In this document: in pieces, positions 1-9,412 of the stretch
Layout of the letters: every line of letters begins with the position of its first letter
How positions within the stretch are numbered: the first letter of the stretch is position 1
Origin: Bacteroidaceae bacterium
GTDB lineage: Bacteria > Bacteroidota > Bacteroidia > Bacteroidales > Bacteroidaceae
DNA length: 64,000 bases
NCBI GenBank assembly: GCA_017461605.1
Contig: JAFTXN010000006.1
Location: forward strand, 62,001-126,000
Reading direction: 5' to 3'
Translations under genes and position numbers: made by a program
Notes under the pieces: generated by a model
Told to the model about the DNA's origin: nothing
Seen by the model: only the letters and a program-made list of their open reading frames with translations
Databases searched by the model: none

Positions 1-2595
1 GACGAACACGAGCGCGACTCACTGCGCAACATAGCTGAGAAAGTGGTCGTCAATCGCAACTTCAGTATATCGGGCGTGCGCTTCAACATATCCACGAAGC
101 GACATCCCATGCCTTACGACCCGGCCAACTTTACCTTCAGCTACGCACACAGCAATCGCCACACCACGGGTGAAACCACGGCATGGGAGAAGGATCTCAA
201 CTGGAAATGGAATCTCAACTACTCTTATTCGCCCAATTTCAAGCCCTTCGAACCTTTCAAGAAAGCCATCAAGAGCAAGAGCAAGTGGTTCCGCATTCTC
301 AAGGACTTCTCGCTGAGCTACGTTCCGCAGAACATCACCTTCAACACCGACTTGGTGCGCGATTACTATGAGCTTCAGGAACGCGACATGGAGAACCTTG
401 AGAACACCACCCTGCCGCTCACTTGGTCGAGCGACTTCCTGTGGAACCGCAACTTCAGTCTGCGCTGGGACTTGACCAAAGCCATGCACTTCAACTTCTC
501 ATCCGGCACAAACGCCGAAGTAGAGCAACCCTATACGGCCGTCAACAAAGAGCTCTACCCCGATAGTTATTCTGCTTGGAAGGACTCTGTGTGGACGAGC
601 ATCAAGAACTTGGGCCGTCCCCTTACCTATCAGCAAAACTTCGACTTCTCCTGGGAACTTCCCCTCAACAAGATACCGGTTCTCGACTGGTTGACGGCCG
701 ATGCCAAATATGCCGCCACTTACGGATGGACACGCGGAGCAGAGCTGGCCACCGGTGCCAACATGGGACACACTATCAACAACTCGCGCAACATCAATGG
801 AAATGTGCGCCTGAACCTCGAGACGCTCTACAACCACATTCCGTTCCTCAAGAAGACCAACCAGCGCTTCTCCTCCAACAAGAGTGCGCAGAGCAAACCC
901 AAACCCAAGAACTTCCAGAAAGAAATACGACTGAAGACCGACACCACGACCACACTGACCCACAACCAGCGCAACAAGAAGGTGCGCGTCGTGGCCATTG
1001 CTGCCGACGGCAAGCGATATCCGCTGAAGTATCGCGTGGTCGATGCCAACAACATCCTCATTCTCAATAAGGACACTGCCAACCTCAAAATCACTGTCAG
1101 TCCTCGCAAACGCAAGGAAGACCAGTTCTGGTATGAAGCGCTGCAATACACCAGCCGTGCTCTGATGCTTGTGCGCAATGTCAGCGTGGCCTATCGCAAC
1201 ACAGCCAACACGTCACTGCCCGGCTTCCTGCCACAAGTGGGCGACATCTTGGGCCAGACCAATCTGCCGGCCGGCTTTGCCCCCGGACTTGATTTTGCCT
1301 TTGGTCTGACCGGCGACGACTACATTCGCCGCGCTGCCGACCGCGGATGGCTGTTGTGCAGCGACAGCATCATCACACCGGCCACCTATGCCACCTCCGA
1401 AGACCTGCAAATACGTGCCACATTGGAGCCTCTGCGCGACCTGAAGATTGACCTCAATGCAAGCCGAACGCTCAACAGCACACGCAGCATACAGTATATG
1501 TACGACAACATGCCGGCCACCGAAACCGGAAGTTTCACCATGACAACCATCAGCATCGGCACAGCCTTCCAGGGTACCGGCTCGGCCGACAACGGTTACA
1601 GCAGCAAGAGCTTCAGCAAGTTCTTGAACCTGCTCGCTACCAACCGTGATCGTGTAGAACAGCAGTTTGCCAATGCCACCTACCCCAACGGAACTGCACT
1701 GGCCGGTCAGACATTCGACCCCACCAACGGAGGTGTCGGCATGTACTCGCCCGAAGTGATGATTCCCGCCTTCCTCAGTGCTTATGCCACAGGCGGCAAC
1801 TCGCTCGACATCTTCCCGACCCTGAAGCGCCTCCTGCCCAACTGGACCCTCAGCTACAGCGGACTGGCCAAGCTGCCGCGTATCAAGAAAATCTTCAAGA
1901 GTTTCAACATCAACCACTCCTACAAGAGCATCTACACCGTAGGCTCTTACAACACCTACACCGGTTTCATGGAATACATGGGAGGTCTCGGCTTCATCAA
2001 CGATGTGGCCACCGGCATGCCTGTTCCCTCATGCCCCTACGACATCAGCACCGTCTCCATCAACGAAAGTTTTTCACCGCTCGTAGGTGTAGACGTGACC
2101 CTGCACAACAACCTCACAGCCAAGGCAGAGGTGCGCCGCACCCGTGTGCTCACCCTCAGCATGACCTCACAGCAGATCACGGAGACTCGCTCCAACGACA
2201 TTGTCATCGGCTTGGGATATAAAATCACCGGTTTGGATCTCTTTGCCCCGAAGAAGAAGGTGAAGAAAGGAAAGGGTAAAGGCAACAATTCCACCGAGGG
2301 CAAAGGCAGCAGTTCCTCAAGCCGTGGTTTCTCCAACGATTTGAACCTGCGCTTCGACATCAGTTTCCGCGATCAGTCGGCCCTCAACCGAGACATCATC
2401 ACTACCCTCACACAGGCTACCGGCGGTAACAAAGCCGTGCAAGTGTCGTTCTCAGCCGAATATGCCCTGAGCAAATATCTCACTCTGTCGGCCTACTACG
2501 ACCGTCAGATGAACAAGCCACTGCTCACCTCCAGTTCCTACCCCATCACCACGCAAGACTTCGGCATCAACTTGAAGTTCATTCTCAACCGATAA
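1..2595 (+). CDS. sprA: Type IX secretion translocon protein SprA/Sov, C-terminal part (5' truncated by window edge)
   Basis: SprA (Sov in Porphyromonas) is the very large outer-membrane beta-barrel that forms the translocon of the type IX secretion system. The reading frame is open from base 1, so the N-terminal part lies outside the window; about 864 residues are visible. They show dense alternating aromatic/polar beta-strand character, a Lys/Gly/Ser-rich low-complexity stretch near 2250-2320 (a probable loop), and a final strand ending in GINLKFILNR, as expected for an outer-membrane barrel that closes at its C-terminus. The identification rests on overall recognition of the SprA C-terminal region. 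A strong terminator follows at 2651. PorE, another T9SS component, lies 3 kb downstream on the other strand. Confidence 0.88.
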   Translation, partial: DEHERDSLRNIAEKVVVNRNFSISGVRFNISTKRHPMPYDPANFTFSYAHSNRHTTGETTAWEKDLNWKWNLNYSYSPNFKPFEPFKKAIKSKSKWFRILKDFSLSYVPQNITFNTDLVRDYYELQERDMENLENTTLPLTWSSDFLWNRNFSLRWDLTKAMHFNFSSGTNAEVEQPYTAVNKELYPDSYSAWKDSVWTSIKNLGRPLTYQQNFDFSWELPLNKIPVLDWLTADAKYAATYGWTRGAELATGANMGHTINNSRNINGNVRLNLETLYNHIPFLKKTNQRFSSNKSAQSKPKPKNFQKEIRLKTDTTTTLTHNQRNKKVRVVAIAADGKRYPLKYRVVDANNILILNKDTANLKITVSPRKRKEDQFWYEALQYTSRALMLVRNVSVAYRNTANTSLPGFLPQVGDILGQTNLPAGFAPGLDFAFGLTGDDYIRRAADRGWLLCSDSIITPATYATSEDLQIRATLEPLRDLKIDLNASRTLNSTRSIQYMYDNMPATETGSFTMTTISIGTAFQGTGSADNGYSSKSFSKFLNLLATNRDRVEQQFANATYPNGTALAGQTFDPTNGGVGMYSPEVMIPAFLSAYATGGNSLDIFPTLKRLLPNWTLSYSGLAKLPRIKKIFKSFNINHSYKSIYTVGSYNTYTGFMEYMGGLGFINDVATGMPVPSCPYDISTVSINESFSPLVGVDVTLHNNLTAKAEVRRTRVLTLSMTSQQITETRSNDIVIGLGYKITGLDLFAPKKKVKKGKGKGNNSTEGKGSSSSSRGFSNDLNLRFDISFRDQSALNRDIITTLTQATGGNKAVQVSFSAEYALSKYLTLSAYYDRQMNKPLLTSSSYPITTQDFGINLKFILNR

Positions 2596-2650
2596 GCCGA
2601 CATCGGCTGCTGCACGATGGGCAAGCAGATGTCGCTCACAGATTTTCCCA

Positions 2651-2690
2651 AAGGCTTTGCCCGACATTCAGTTGCGGCAAAGCCTTTTTT
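2651..2690 (+). terminator. Rho-independent terminator of sprA
   Basis: An 11-bp perfect stem (AAGGCTTTGCC with GGCAAAGCCTT), a 14-base loop and a run of T residues. It lies 55 bases after the sprA stop codon. Confidence 0.85.
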
Positions 2691-2851
2691 CTTCCCCCCA
2701 TCTCATGAAGACTGGCAAGCACCGGAAATTTGTCGAAATGGAAAATGTTTTTAGCCGACCTCGTATTCAAATTATCACATCGGGCCAGCCAACTCCGATG
2801 TCGGATGAATAGTTCACGCATCCGCCCGTTGCACGTTGCTATGATAACACA

Positions 2852-2913
2852 TAAAAAAGGGCTGCGCATCCGTCATCACTTGCCATTGCGACAAAGACGA
2901 ATGCGCAGCCTTT
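2852..2913 (-). terminator. Terminator of feoAB
   Basis: Inverted repeat GGCTGCGCAT / ATGCGCAGCC. On the minus strand the A6 tract at 2853-2858 becomes a T tract directly after the stem. It lies 26 bases beyond the feoAB stop. Confidence 0.7.
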
Positions 2914-2938
2914 CCGGAATTCTTATTCCGCTATTTCG

Positions 2939-5398
2939 TTACATCTGCATCAGGTGGAAAGCGGCCCACGCGCAGACGTACGCCAACACGGTGGTATAGA
3001 CAGCCGTGAGCAGTGCCCATTTCCATCGGCCACTCTCATGGCGGATGGCCACAATGGTGGCGATGCATGGGAAGTAGAGCAACACAAAGACGAGATAAGC
3101 CATGGCGGCCGCCGGCGAGGTGGTGCGAGTCAGCTGCTCCTGCAGATGAAGCATGGCCTGCTCTTCGTCATCAGTGTCGACGCCGGTCCCTTCATCCGCA
3201 TACATTACGCCGAGTGTACTCACCACCAGTTCTTTAGCTCCCACTCCCGAGAGAATACCCACAGACATCTTCCAGTCGAAGCCCAACGGCTCAAACACGG
3301 GTTCGATGGCACGCCCCATCTGACAGAGATACGACTCCTGTTCCACCACCTCCGTGGTTGCAGTTCCGTCAGTCGAAGACTCTGTGGGACGGGGGAAGTA
3401 ATCCGCCACCCAAACCAAGATGGAGAACGCCAGAATGATTCCTCCCATTTTGCGCAAGTACTGACGACCTTTCTCCCACATGTGGCGGAGCGAGCTCTTC
3501 AGCACCGGAATGCGATAAGGCGGCAGTTCCATCACAAAGGGCAGGTTGTCGTGGCCGGGCAGCGCACTGCTGAAGATACGCGCCATGAGGGCGGCCAGCA
3601 GAATGCCCAGGGCATACAGCCCCGTCATCACCCACGCTCCGTATTGCGGGAAGAAAGCTCCGATAATCACCACGAACACCGGCAGACGTGCCGAGCACGA
3701 CATGAGCGGAAGCACAAGCATCGTCACCAGACGGCTGCGCGGATTTTCGATGGTGCGCGTAGCCATCACGGCCGGTACATTGCAACCAAATCCCATAATC
3801 ATCGGGATGAAGCTCTTGCCATGCAGCCCCACACGGTGCATCAGTTTGTCCATGATGAAAGCGGCTCGCGCCATGTAGCCCGTATCCTCAAGCAAGGAGA
3901 TGAGGAAGTAGAGTATCAATATGTTGGGGAGGAAAACAATCACGCTACCCACACCACCGATGATACCATCACAGACCAAGCTCTGCAGAGGTCCTTCAGT
4001 CATGTTGGCCGCTGTGAATTCGCTGAGACGGCCCACCAACCAGTCGATGGCCTGCATGGGATATTCGCCAAGCACAAAGGTGGCTTGGAAGATGAGGAAT
4101 AGCAACACAAAGAACAAGGGGAAACCCAGAAAACGGTTGGTCACGAGTCGGTCGATGCGAGCCGTGCGGTTATGGCTCTGCTCCTGACCATTTCCGGGAG
4201 TATATGTTTCACGCAATGCTCCGGCTATAAATCCGTACTTCGCAGCAATCAGTGCGTCCTCGGGCGCTTCGTTGAGTTCCTCTTTGATGCGCTGACGCTC
4301 GGCATAACGCAACGAAATCAGCTCGTCGTGATTGGGCAGTGTCTCCACCAAGCTATCAATATCGGCATTGCCTTCGAGGAAATTGATAGCCAAGTAGCGC
4401 GTGGAGTACTTGGAGCGCAGATGCAGGTTCTTCTTGAAGGCGGCTTTCAGCAAGTCGATGCTCTGTTCGAGCTCTGCACCATGATTGACATGAATGTGGC
4501 GCGTGAGAAAATTGGGTGCAGTAGTATCGCTTGCAGCAGTGGCACTGCCTACTCCCTCGTTGTAGAGAGCAATCACAGTGTCGAACAACGCCTCAACACC
4601 ACGCCCTCCGCGCGATTGCGTCGGCACCATGGGAACACCCAGCAGCAATCCAAGCGTAGCATGATCGAGTTTGTCGCCTCGTTTCTCCACCTCATCATAC
4701 ATATTGAGTGCCACGACCATGCGCAGGTTCATGTCGATGAGTTGTGTCGTCAGATAGAGATTTCGCTCCAAGTTGGCAGCATCGACCACATTCACCACGA
4801 CGTCGGGCGTTTCGTCCGTGAGCTGTTGACGCACAAAGCGTTCCTCCGGACTGTAAGCCGACAGCGAATAAGTTCCGGGCAGGTCGATAAGCGTGATGTC
4901 GTAACCCGCATGCTGAAAAGTGCCTGTGCTCACGCCAACTGTCACGCCACCATAATTGCCCACGTGTTCGTGAGCACCGCTGGCCACATTGAAAAGACTG
5001 GTCTTGCCACAGTTGGGATTGCCGACCAATGCCACGCGGATGGTACGCCGTTTCTGCTCCGCCATCTGCTCCATGCGATGCTTCAAGTTCTGCCAATGTT
5101 CCTCGTGATCGGACGCATCGGGCTTCAGCGGGCTAAGCGTCTCGGCCGCCTTGTCGGTCAAACCCTCTGCCTCGCTCTCACCAATCACCTCCACAAGGGC
5201 TGCTTCTTCGCGACGCAAAGATATTTTGTAGCCCATGATTTCATATTCGATGGGGTCCAGCAACGGCGCATTGAGCAGCACTTTCACGCTTTTGCCACGC
5301 ACAAAGCCCATTTCTGCAATGCGCTTGCGAAAACCACCATGGCCGCCGGTCTTCACAATAATGGCACGTTCGCCTGTTCGTAAGTCGGATAATTTCAT
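2939..5398 (-). CDS. feoB: Ferrous iron transporter, FeoA-FeoB fusion
   Basis: Takes up Fe2+ across the inner membrane with a G-protein-gated permease. The 819-residue protein starts with a complete FeoA-type SH3-like domain (about 1-75), followed by a linker (about 75-115) and the FeoB G domain. Visible G motifs are G1 GNPNCGKTS (126-134), G2 around 151, G3 DLPG (172-175) and G4 NMYD (232-235). A helical region and a polytopic membrane part with the two Gate repeats follow. FeoA is normally a separate small protein, so this is a natural fusion known from Bacteroidota. A TAnnTTTG -7 element lies upstream on the same strand (5461-5468). The gene stands alone, with no FeoC. Confidence is high from motif content and length. 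Confidence 0.95.
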   Translation of the reverse strand: MKLSDLRTGERAIIVKTGGHGGFRKRIAEMGFVRGKSVKVLLNAPLLDPIEYEIMGYKISLRREEAALVEVIGESEAEGLTDKAAETLSPLKPDASDHEEHWQNLKHRMEQMAEQKRRTIRVALVGNPNCGKTSLFNVASGAHEHVGNYGGVTVGVSTGTFQHAGYDITLIDLPGTYSLSAYSPEERFVRQQLTDETPDVVVNVVDAANLERNLYLTTQLIDMNLRMVVALNMYDEVEKRGDKLDHATLGLLLGVPMVPTQSRGGRGVEALFDTVIALYNEGVGSATAASDTTAPNFLTRHIHVNHGAELEQSIDLLKAAFKKNLHLRSKYSTRYLAINFLEGNADIDSLVETLPNHDELISLRYAERQRIKEELNEAPEDALIAAKYGFIAGALRETYTPGNGQEQSHNRTARIDRLVTNRFLGFPLFFVLLFLIFQATFVLGEYPMQAIDWLVGRLSEFTAANMTEGPLQSLVCDGIIGGVGSVIVFLPNILILYFLISLLEDTGYMARAAFIMDKLMHRVGLHGKSFIPMIMGFGCNVPAVMATRTIENPRSRLVTMLVLPLMSCSARLPVFVVIIGAFFPQYGAWVMTGLYALGILLAALMARIFSSALPGHDNLPFVMELPPYRIPVLKSSLRHMWEKGRQYLRKMGGIILAFSILVWVADYFPRPTESSTDGTATTEVVEQESYLCQMGRAIEPVFEPLGFDWKMSVGILSGVGAKELVVSTLGVMYADEGTGVDTDDEEQAMLHLQEQLTRTTSPAAAMAYLVFVLLYFPCIATIVAIRHESGRWKWALLTAVYTTVLAYVCAWAAFHLMQM

Positions 5399-5460
5399 TC
5401 GAAAGCTATATTTGTTTATCTATATGCCTCGGCAGAAATCAGTCGAGGCCAAATGCTCGA

Positions 5461-5468
5461 CAAAGGTA
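5461..5468 (-). promoter_or_regulatory. Bacteroidota -7 element upstream of feoAB
   Basis: TACCTTTG on the minus strand, matching the TAnnTTTG consensus and 63 bases before the feoAB start codon. I see no TTG at the ideal 19-21 bp spacing, so only the -7 half is supported. Confidence 0.45.
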
Positions 5469-5591
5469 GGCATACATTTTTTCTTATACCCTCACAACAA
5501 GTGGTGATTTTGGGTATAAGAATACAGAAAAGCGCTTCAAGAGATGTGATAAGCAGTGTCCAGACGGCTAAACGCGACCCATATCCCTGCC

Positions 5592-7661
5592 CTATTCTTC
5601 CTCGCTCTGCGGCTTCAGAGCGTCGGGGCGCAGATTGCCTTGCTCGTCAAACAAGCCGTAGGTGGTGCGCAGCACTCTGAACTCCGTGCGACGATTGAGC
5701 GCATGACACACTTCCTGCTGCTCGGGTGTGAGCTTCATGATATAGGCCTCGGTCAGCGTATCTCCCTCATGCAAGAAGGTGTGTGTCTCCGTGAGTTTCT
5801 TGTTCACCACCTTGGGCACCGTCTCACCATATCCACGCGGTGTGAGTCGGTCGGCCGCAATGCCATGCTCGGTGAGATAACGCACCACACTCTCTGCCCG
5901 TCGTTGCGACAGGCGCAAGTTATAGCTGTCATTACCTCGCAAGTCGCAGTGCGCCCCCAGTTCGATGGTTACGTGCGGGTTCTCCTTGAGCAACGCCGTG
6001 AGTCGGTCGAGTGCCTCGCGAGAGTTGTCGGTGAGGTCGGCCTTGTCGAATTCGTAGAACACATTGCGCACCAACACCGGAATGCTGATGCTGGGCAGCG
6101 GAAACTGCAACACGTGTTGATGCTCCTCTTCCAAACTGTCGGCACGCAGTTCGCCGCGATAGTTGAGGTATCCCTTGCAGGTGGCCAGGAACAGATAATT
6201 TACCCCGGGTGTTACGGGCTGTTCGAACGAGCCGTCCGAGCGCACCGAGAGTTTGAGATTGGTTCCATCGTCGCCCACCATATATACCTGGGCTTCGGGC
6301 AGTTCGTATCCGTCCTGCTCGTACACCCATCCTTTCACCGTTTGCAGAATTTCGGGATAAGAGAAACTGAAGAGTTTGTCCCATCCGCGACCTCCGGTGG
6401 TGCGGTTTGACGAGAAAAAGCCTCGGTTGTAAAGTCCTTCAAAAGTGATGCCGAAGTCATCACCTTGCGAGTTCATCGGTGCCGGAAGGTGTTTCACATC
6501 CCAACGCCCCATCACCGTGTCTTCGGTAGCACGATAGAGGTCCAAGCCGCCCATGCCCACACGTCCGGTCGAAGAGAAATAGAGTTCGCCTGAGGGACGG
6601 AAAGCCGGAAACATCTCGTCGCCCGAAGTGTTGATGCTTTCGCCCAAATTTTCAACCACTCCCACACCATGCTTGCCCCCGATGGAAGCACGCCAAAGGT
6701 CCAAGCCGCCATAGCCACCGGGCATATCGCTGACAAAGTAGAGGTAACGGCCGTCGGGCGACACTGCAGGATGTGCGTAACTCGACAGCGTGTCAGCCGT
6801 AATCTTCAGCTGAGCCGGCTTGCCCCACGCGGCCTCACTGCGCTGCGAAGTCCAGATTTCGGCCATGCGCGGATATTGCGGGTCGGTGCGGCACACGGTA
6901 ACATACATGGTTTTCCCATCCGGGCTGAACGAGCATGCTCCTTCGTCAAAATCGGTGTTGAGTCCTCCCTCCACCATCTCGGGAGCTTTCCAACGCCCTT
7001 TGTCATCCTTCTTGGCAAAGAACACATCACCATTACGCCCTCCGGTGATACCGCTCAGCTCTGAGCCGGTCACCGTGTTGCGAGTGGTGGTGAAATACAC
7101 TTGCATCGCAGCATCCTCGCCCAACAATGCCGGACAGAAATCGGCACGCGAACTGTTGAAAAGTCGGTCGAGCTTCACCGTGTAAGCTGAGCCGCGCTCC
7201 TTCATCGCAGGTGCCAACCGACACGAGGCAATGCCACGCTCTGCATCAGCATCTCCGGGATGTTGCTCCAGGTAGAGGGAATAATACTTCTCCGCCGACT
7301 TGTAATCGCCCATCGAGCGCTGCATCTCGCCGATGTAGTAGTAAGTGAGCGTGTCAGTATACTTGTAACGCTCTGCCGTGCGATACGAGCCCAGAGCGCG
7401 AGCCACGTTTCCATAAGCGCGATAACACTCTGCCATCTTATAGGCCAGTTCTCCGCGACGTGTTTTCTCGGAGGCCGGCACACGCCCGTAGGCCCTCTTA
7501 TAATGCGTGGCGGCATCGTGATACTCACCCAGGGCCAATGCGGCATCTCCGCGCTTCACGCTCTTCTCCACACTGCCACACGCCACTGCCGTCAGCACGA
7601 CGGCAACCACTATGCTGAAACGGGCCATACGCCCGACGATGTTCATACTATGCTTCTTCAT
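5592..7661 (-). CDS. porE: PorE-like T9SS lipoprotein (TPR, beta-propeller, regulatory fold, OmpA domain)
   Basis: A periplasm-facing, outer-membrane-anchored component of the type IX secretion system that is expected to bind peptidoglycan. The 689-residue protein shows the PorE domain order: a lipoprotein signal with a lipobox cysteine at 28 (TAVACGS), TPR-like repeats (about 35-145), PD40/WD40-like propeller blades (about 165-430, with motifs such as SPDGRYLYF), a carboxypeptidase-regulatory-like domain (about 440-515) and an OmpA C-terminal domain (about 525-680). The last has the peptidoglycan-binding signature around HCDLRGNDSYNLRLSQRR. An insertion precedes the final NRRTEFRV strand. 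It is a single gene, divergent from nagA. The presence of sprA nearby supports a T9SS role. A generic OmpA-family lipoprotein is the alternative. Confidence 0.85.
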   Translation of the reverse strand: MKKHSMNIVGRMARFSIVVAVVLTAVACGSVEKSVKRGDAALALGEYHDAATHYKRAYGRVPASEKTRRGELAYKMAECYRAYGNVARALGSYRTAERYKYTDTLTYYYIGEMQRSMGDYKSAEKYYSLYLEQHPGDADAERGIASCRLAPAMKERGSAYTVKLDRLFNSSRADFCPALLGEDAAMQVYFTTTRNTVTGSELSGITGGRNGDVFFAKKDDKGRWKAPEMVEGGLNTDFDEGACSFSPDGKTMYVTVCRTDPQYPRMAEIWTSQRSEAAWGKPAQLKITADTLSSYAHPAVSPDGRYLYFVSDMPGGYGGLDLWRASIGGKHGVGVVENLGESINTSGDEMFPAFRPSGELYFSSTGRVGMGGLDLYRATEDTVMGRWDVKHLPAPMNSQGDDFGITFEGLYNRGFFSSNRTTGGRGWDKLFSFSYPEILQTVKGWVYEQDGYELPEAQVYMVGDDGTNLKLSVRSDGSFEQPVTPGVNYLFLATCKGYLNYRGELRADSLEEEHQHVLQFPLPSISIPVLVRNVFYEFDKADLTDNSREALDRLTALLKENPHVTIELGAHCDLRGNDSYNLRLSQRRAESVVRYLTEHGIAADRLTPRGYGETVPKVVNKKLTETHTFLHEGDTLTEAYIMKLTPEQQEVCHALNRRTEFRVLRTTYGLFDEQGNLRPDALKPQSEEE

Positions 7662-7759
7662 ATTTCTATATATAACCGCAGAAATCCTATTTTATTGTTT
7701 CAGAAAACGAAATTATGAATAAAAAACTTAACATTGTGGCGAGAGAAAAGAAAAAAGCC

Positions 7760-7767
7760 TACATTTG
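7760..7767 (+). promoter_or_regulatory. -7 element of nagA promoter
   Basis: TACATTTG 97 bases before the nagA start, with a TTG at 7734-7736. The 23-bp gap is slightly longer than the usual 19-21, so this is a moderate call. It implies a 5' leader of about 90 bases. Confidence 0.5.
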
Positions 7768-7864
7768 CGTTGCAATGCCGTGGGAAGGGTCGCAACACGC
7801 ACCCTCATCCTCCCAACAGGCACATTGCAAAACGTACAACAAACTCAAACTAACCCAAATCGAT

Positions 7865-9028
7865 ATGAAACAAATCATCAACGGACACATCCTCACACCC
7901 AACGGCTGGCTGGAAGGCGGCAGCATCGTGGTGGAAAATGGTAAAATAGTGGAAGTAACTGCCGACAGCACTCCCCGCGACGGAGCAGAGATTATCGATG
8001 CCAAGGGAGCACACGTGGTGCCCGGCGGAATCGAGATGCACGTTCACGGTGGCGGTGGCCGCGACTTCATGGAGGGCACAGAAGAAGCCTTCCGCGTGGC
8101 TGTCGACGCTCACATGCAGTACGGAACCACCTCCATCTATCCCACTCTCTCGTCAAGCACCGTGCCTATGATTGAGGCCGCTTGCGAAACCTGCCAAAAG
8201 CTGATGGACGAACCCGGAAGCCCCATCCTGGGTCTGCACCTCGAAGGCCCGTATTTCAACATGGCACAAGCCGGCGCCCAAATCCCCGAATGGATCAAGG
8301 CACCCGTAGCCGAAGAATACGAACCGCTTTTGGACAAATACCCCTGCATCAAGCGTTGGGACAATGCCCCCGAGCTGGAAGGCTCTATCCCCTTCATCAA
8401 GTGCTGCGTGGCACACGGATGCCTGCCCTCCATAGCCCACACTCGCGCCAAGTACGGCGAAGTGAAAGCCGCCAATGAGGCAGGAATGACGCACGCCACC
8501 CACTTCTACAACGCTATGCCGGTGGTTTACAAGAACCGCGAGTTCAAGGAAGCCGGTACCGTGGAGAGCATCTTGGCCGAACAGAACATGACCGTAGAGC
8601 TGATTGCCGACGGCATACACGTGCCCCCCGTAATGCTCCGTATGGTCTACCAAATCAAGGGTGTGGAGAAGACAGCTCTCGTTACCGATGCCCTGGCCGG
8701 TGCTGCGAGCAACGAAACCACAGCCTTCGACCCGCGCGTTATCTATGAGGATGGCGTTTGCAAACTCGCCGACCGCTCAGCCCTGGCCGGCAGTATTGCC
8801 ACGATGGACCGCCTGGTACGCACCAGCGTGCAGCAAGCCGGAATTCCTCTGGCCGATGCCTGTCGCATGATCAGCGAGACACCGGCTCGCATCATGGGAG
8901 TGCTCGATCGCAAGGGCACACTCGAAGCCGGCAAGGATGCCGACATCATCATGTTCTCGCCCAATGAGCAACTCGACCTCACCTTTGTGATGCAGATGGG
9001 TCGCGTGGTGAAAAATGAAGTAGCCTGA
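7865..9028 (+). CDS. nagA: N-acetylglucosamine-6-phosphate deacetylase
   Basis: Removes the acetyl group from GlcNAc-6-phosphate in amino-sugar catabolism and cell-wall recycling; cytoplasmic. The 387 residues show the amidohydrolase HxH metal motif (MHVHGGGGRDF), LHLEGPYF, the conserved HATHFYNAM segment, ADGIHVPP and the catalytic Asp in VTDAL. The ATG at 7865 was chosen over upstream in-frame starts because the protein then begins with the family's usual N-terminal strand (MKQIINGHILTP) and the upstream codons lie over the promoter. No nagB or transporter is adjacent. A strong terminator follows at 9062. Confidence 0.95.
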   Translation: MKQIINGHILTPNGWLEGGSIVVENGKIVEVTADSTPRDGAEIIDAKGAHVVPGGIEMHVHGGGGRDFMEGTEEAFRVAVDAHMQYGTTSIYPTLSSSTVPMIEAACETCQKLMDEPGSPILGLHLEGPYFNMAQAGAQIPEWIKAPVAEEYEPLLDKYPCIKRWDNAPELEGSIPFIKCCVAHGCLPSIAHTRAKYGEVKAANEAGMTHATHFYNAMPVVYKNREFKEAGTVESILAEQNMTVELIADGIHVPPVMLRMVYQIKGVEKTALVTDALAGAASNETTAFDPRVIYEDGVCKLADRSALAGSIATMDRLVRTSVQQAGIPLADACRMISETPARIMGVLDRKGTLEAGKDADIIMFSPNEQLDLTFVMQMGRVVKNEVA

Positions 9029-9061
9029 TGCACCTCCGGCTTCGGCCGAGAACAACATACC

Positions 9062-9106
9062 GCAGCGGACAGGAGTGAACAGACAACCCCTGTCCGCTGC
9101 TTTTTT
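9062..9106 (+). terminator. Terminator of nagA
   Basis: A 12-bp perfect stem, GCAGCGGACAGG with CCTGTCCGCTGC, followed by six T residues. Confidence 0.9.
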
Positions 9107-9412
9107 ATGCTTGCACCGATCTGCTCTCCCGATGCCGTGAAATCTGCAAGGCGTTTAGAAATTTCTACAAGCACTGCAGAAAATTCTAAACGCCTTGCAG
9201 ATTTTCGTGCTTCCCGGTTGAAAATTTTTTACTTATAATTTAAATCAACAAAGCACATTTATTAACTGGCTACTATAAACTTACAAAACTAACACACGAT
9301 GACGCGTGTATTTTTTAAGCGGAAACATTGTAACAAAATGCCTTCTCATGTGTTATATTATTAGAGGCTCGTTCCATTTCAGCCTTTGATAAAATTTCAA
9401 ATACCACACATC
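9107..9412. other. Intergenic region nagA to LRR-transglutaminase gene
   Basis: About 300 bases. It contains the 21-bp-period array at 9140-9205, then AT-rich sequence with a short hairpin (ACACG/CGTGT, 9294-9309) followed by T6. No gene is seen. The downstream gene's promoter probably lies in the AT-rich part, but no clear TAnnTTTG was found. Confidence 0.6.
9140..9205. repeat. 21-bp-period array (locus 1): three units with inverted outer arms
   Basis: Three 17-bp words start at 9143, 9164 and 9185, exactly 21 bp apart: TCTGCAAGGCGTTTAGA, TCTACAAGCACTGCAGA and TCTAAACGCCTTGCAGA. Four-base A/T spacers separate them. The first and third words are exact reverse complements, and with flanking bases they form a perfect 21-bp inverted repeat (9140-9160 with 9184-9204). 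The same words recur at 56112-56170. Confidence 0.85.

Larger units (their letters stand above)
2596..2938. other. Convergent intergenic region sprA/feoAB
   Basis: 343 bases between the ends of two convergent genes. It holds two hairpin terminators facing opposite ways (2651-2690 and 2852-2913). No credible gene is seen in between. Confidence 0.7.

Noticed and set aside
4172..5383. 403-codon open frame on the plus strand
   Set aside because: It is antisense to feoAB, which has all G-protein motifs; the opposite product shows no domain.
9140..9205. Locus 1 inverted repeat as the nagA terminator
   Set aside because: nagA already has a strong terminator at 9062-9106, and the repeat belongs to the 21-bp-period family seen where no terminator is needed.
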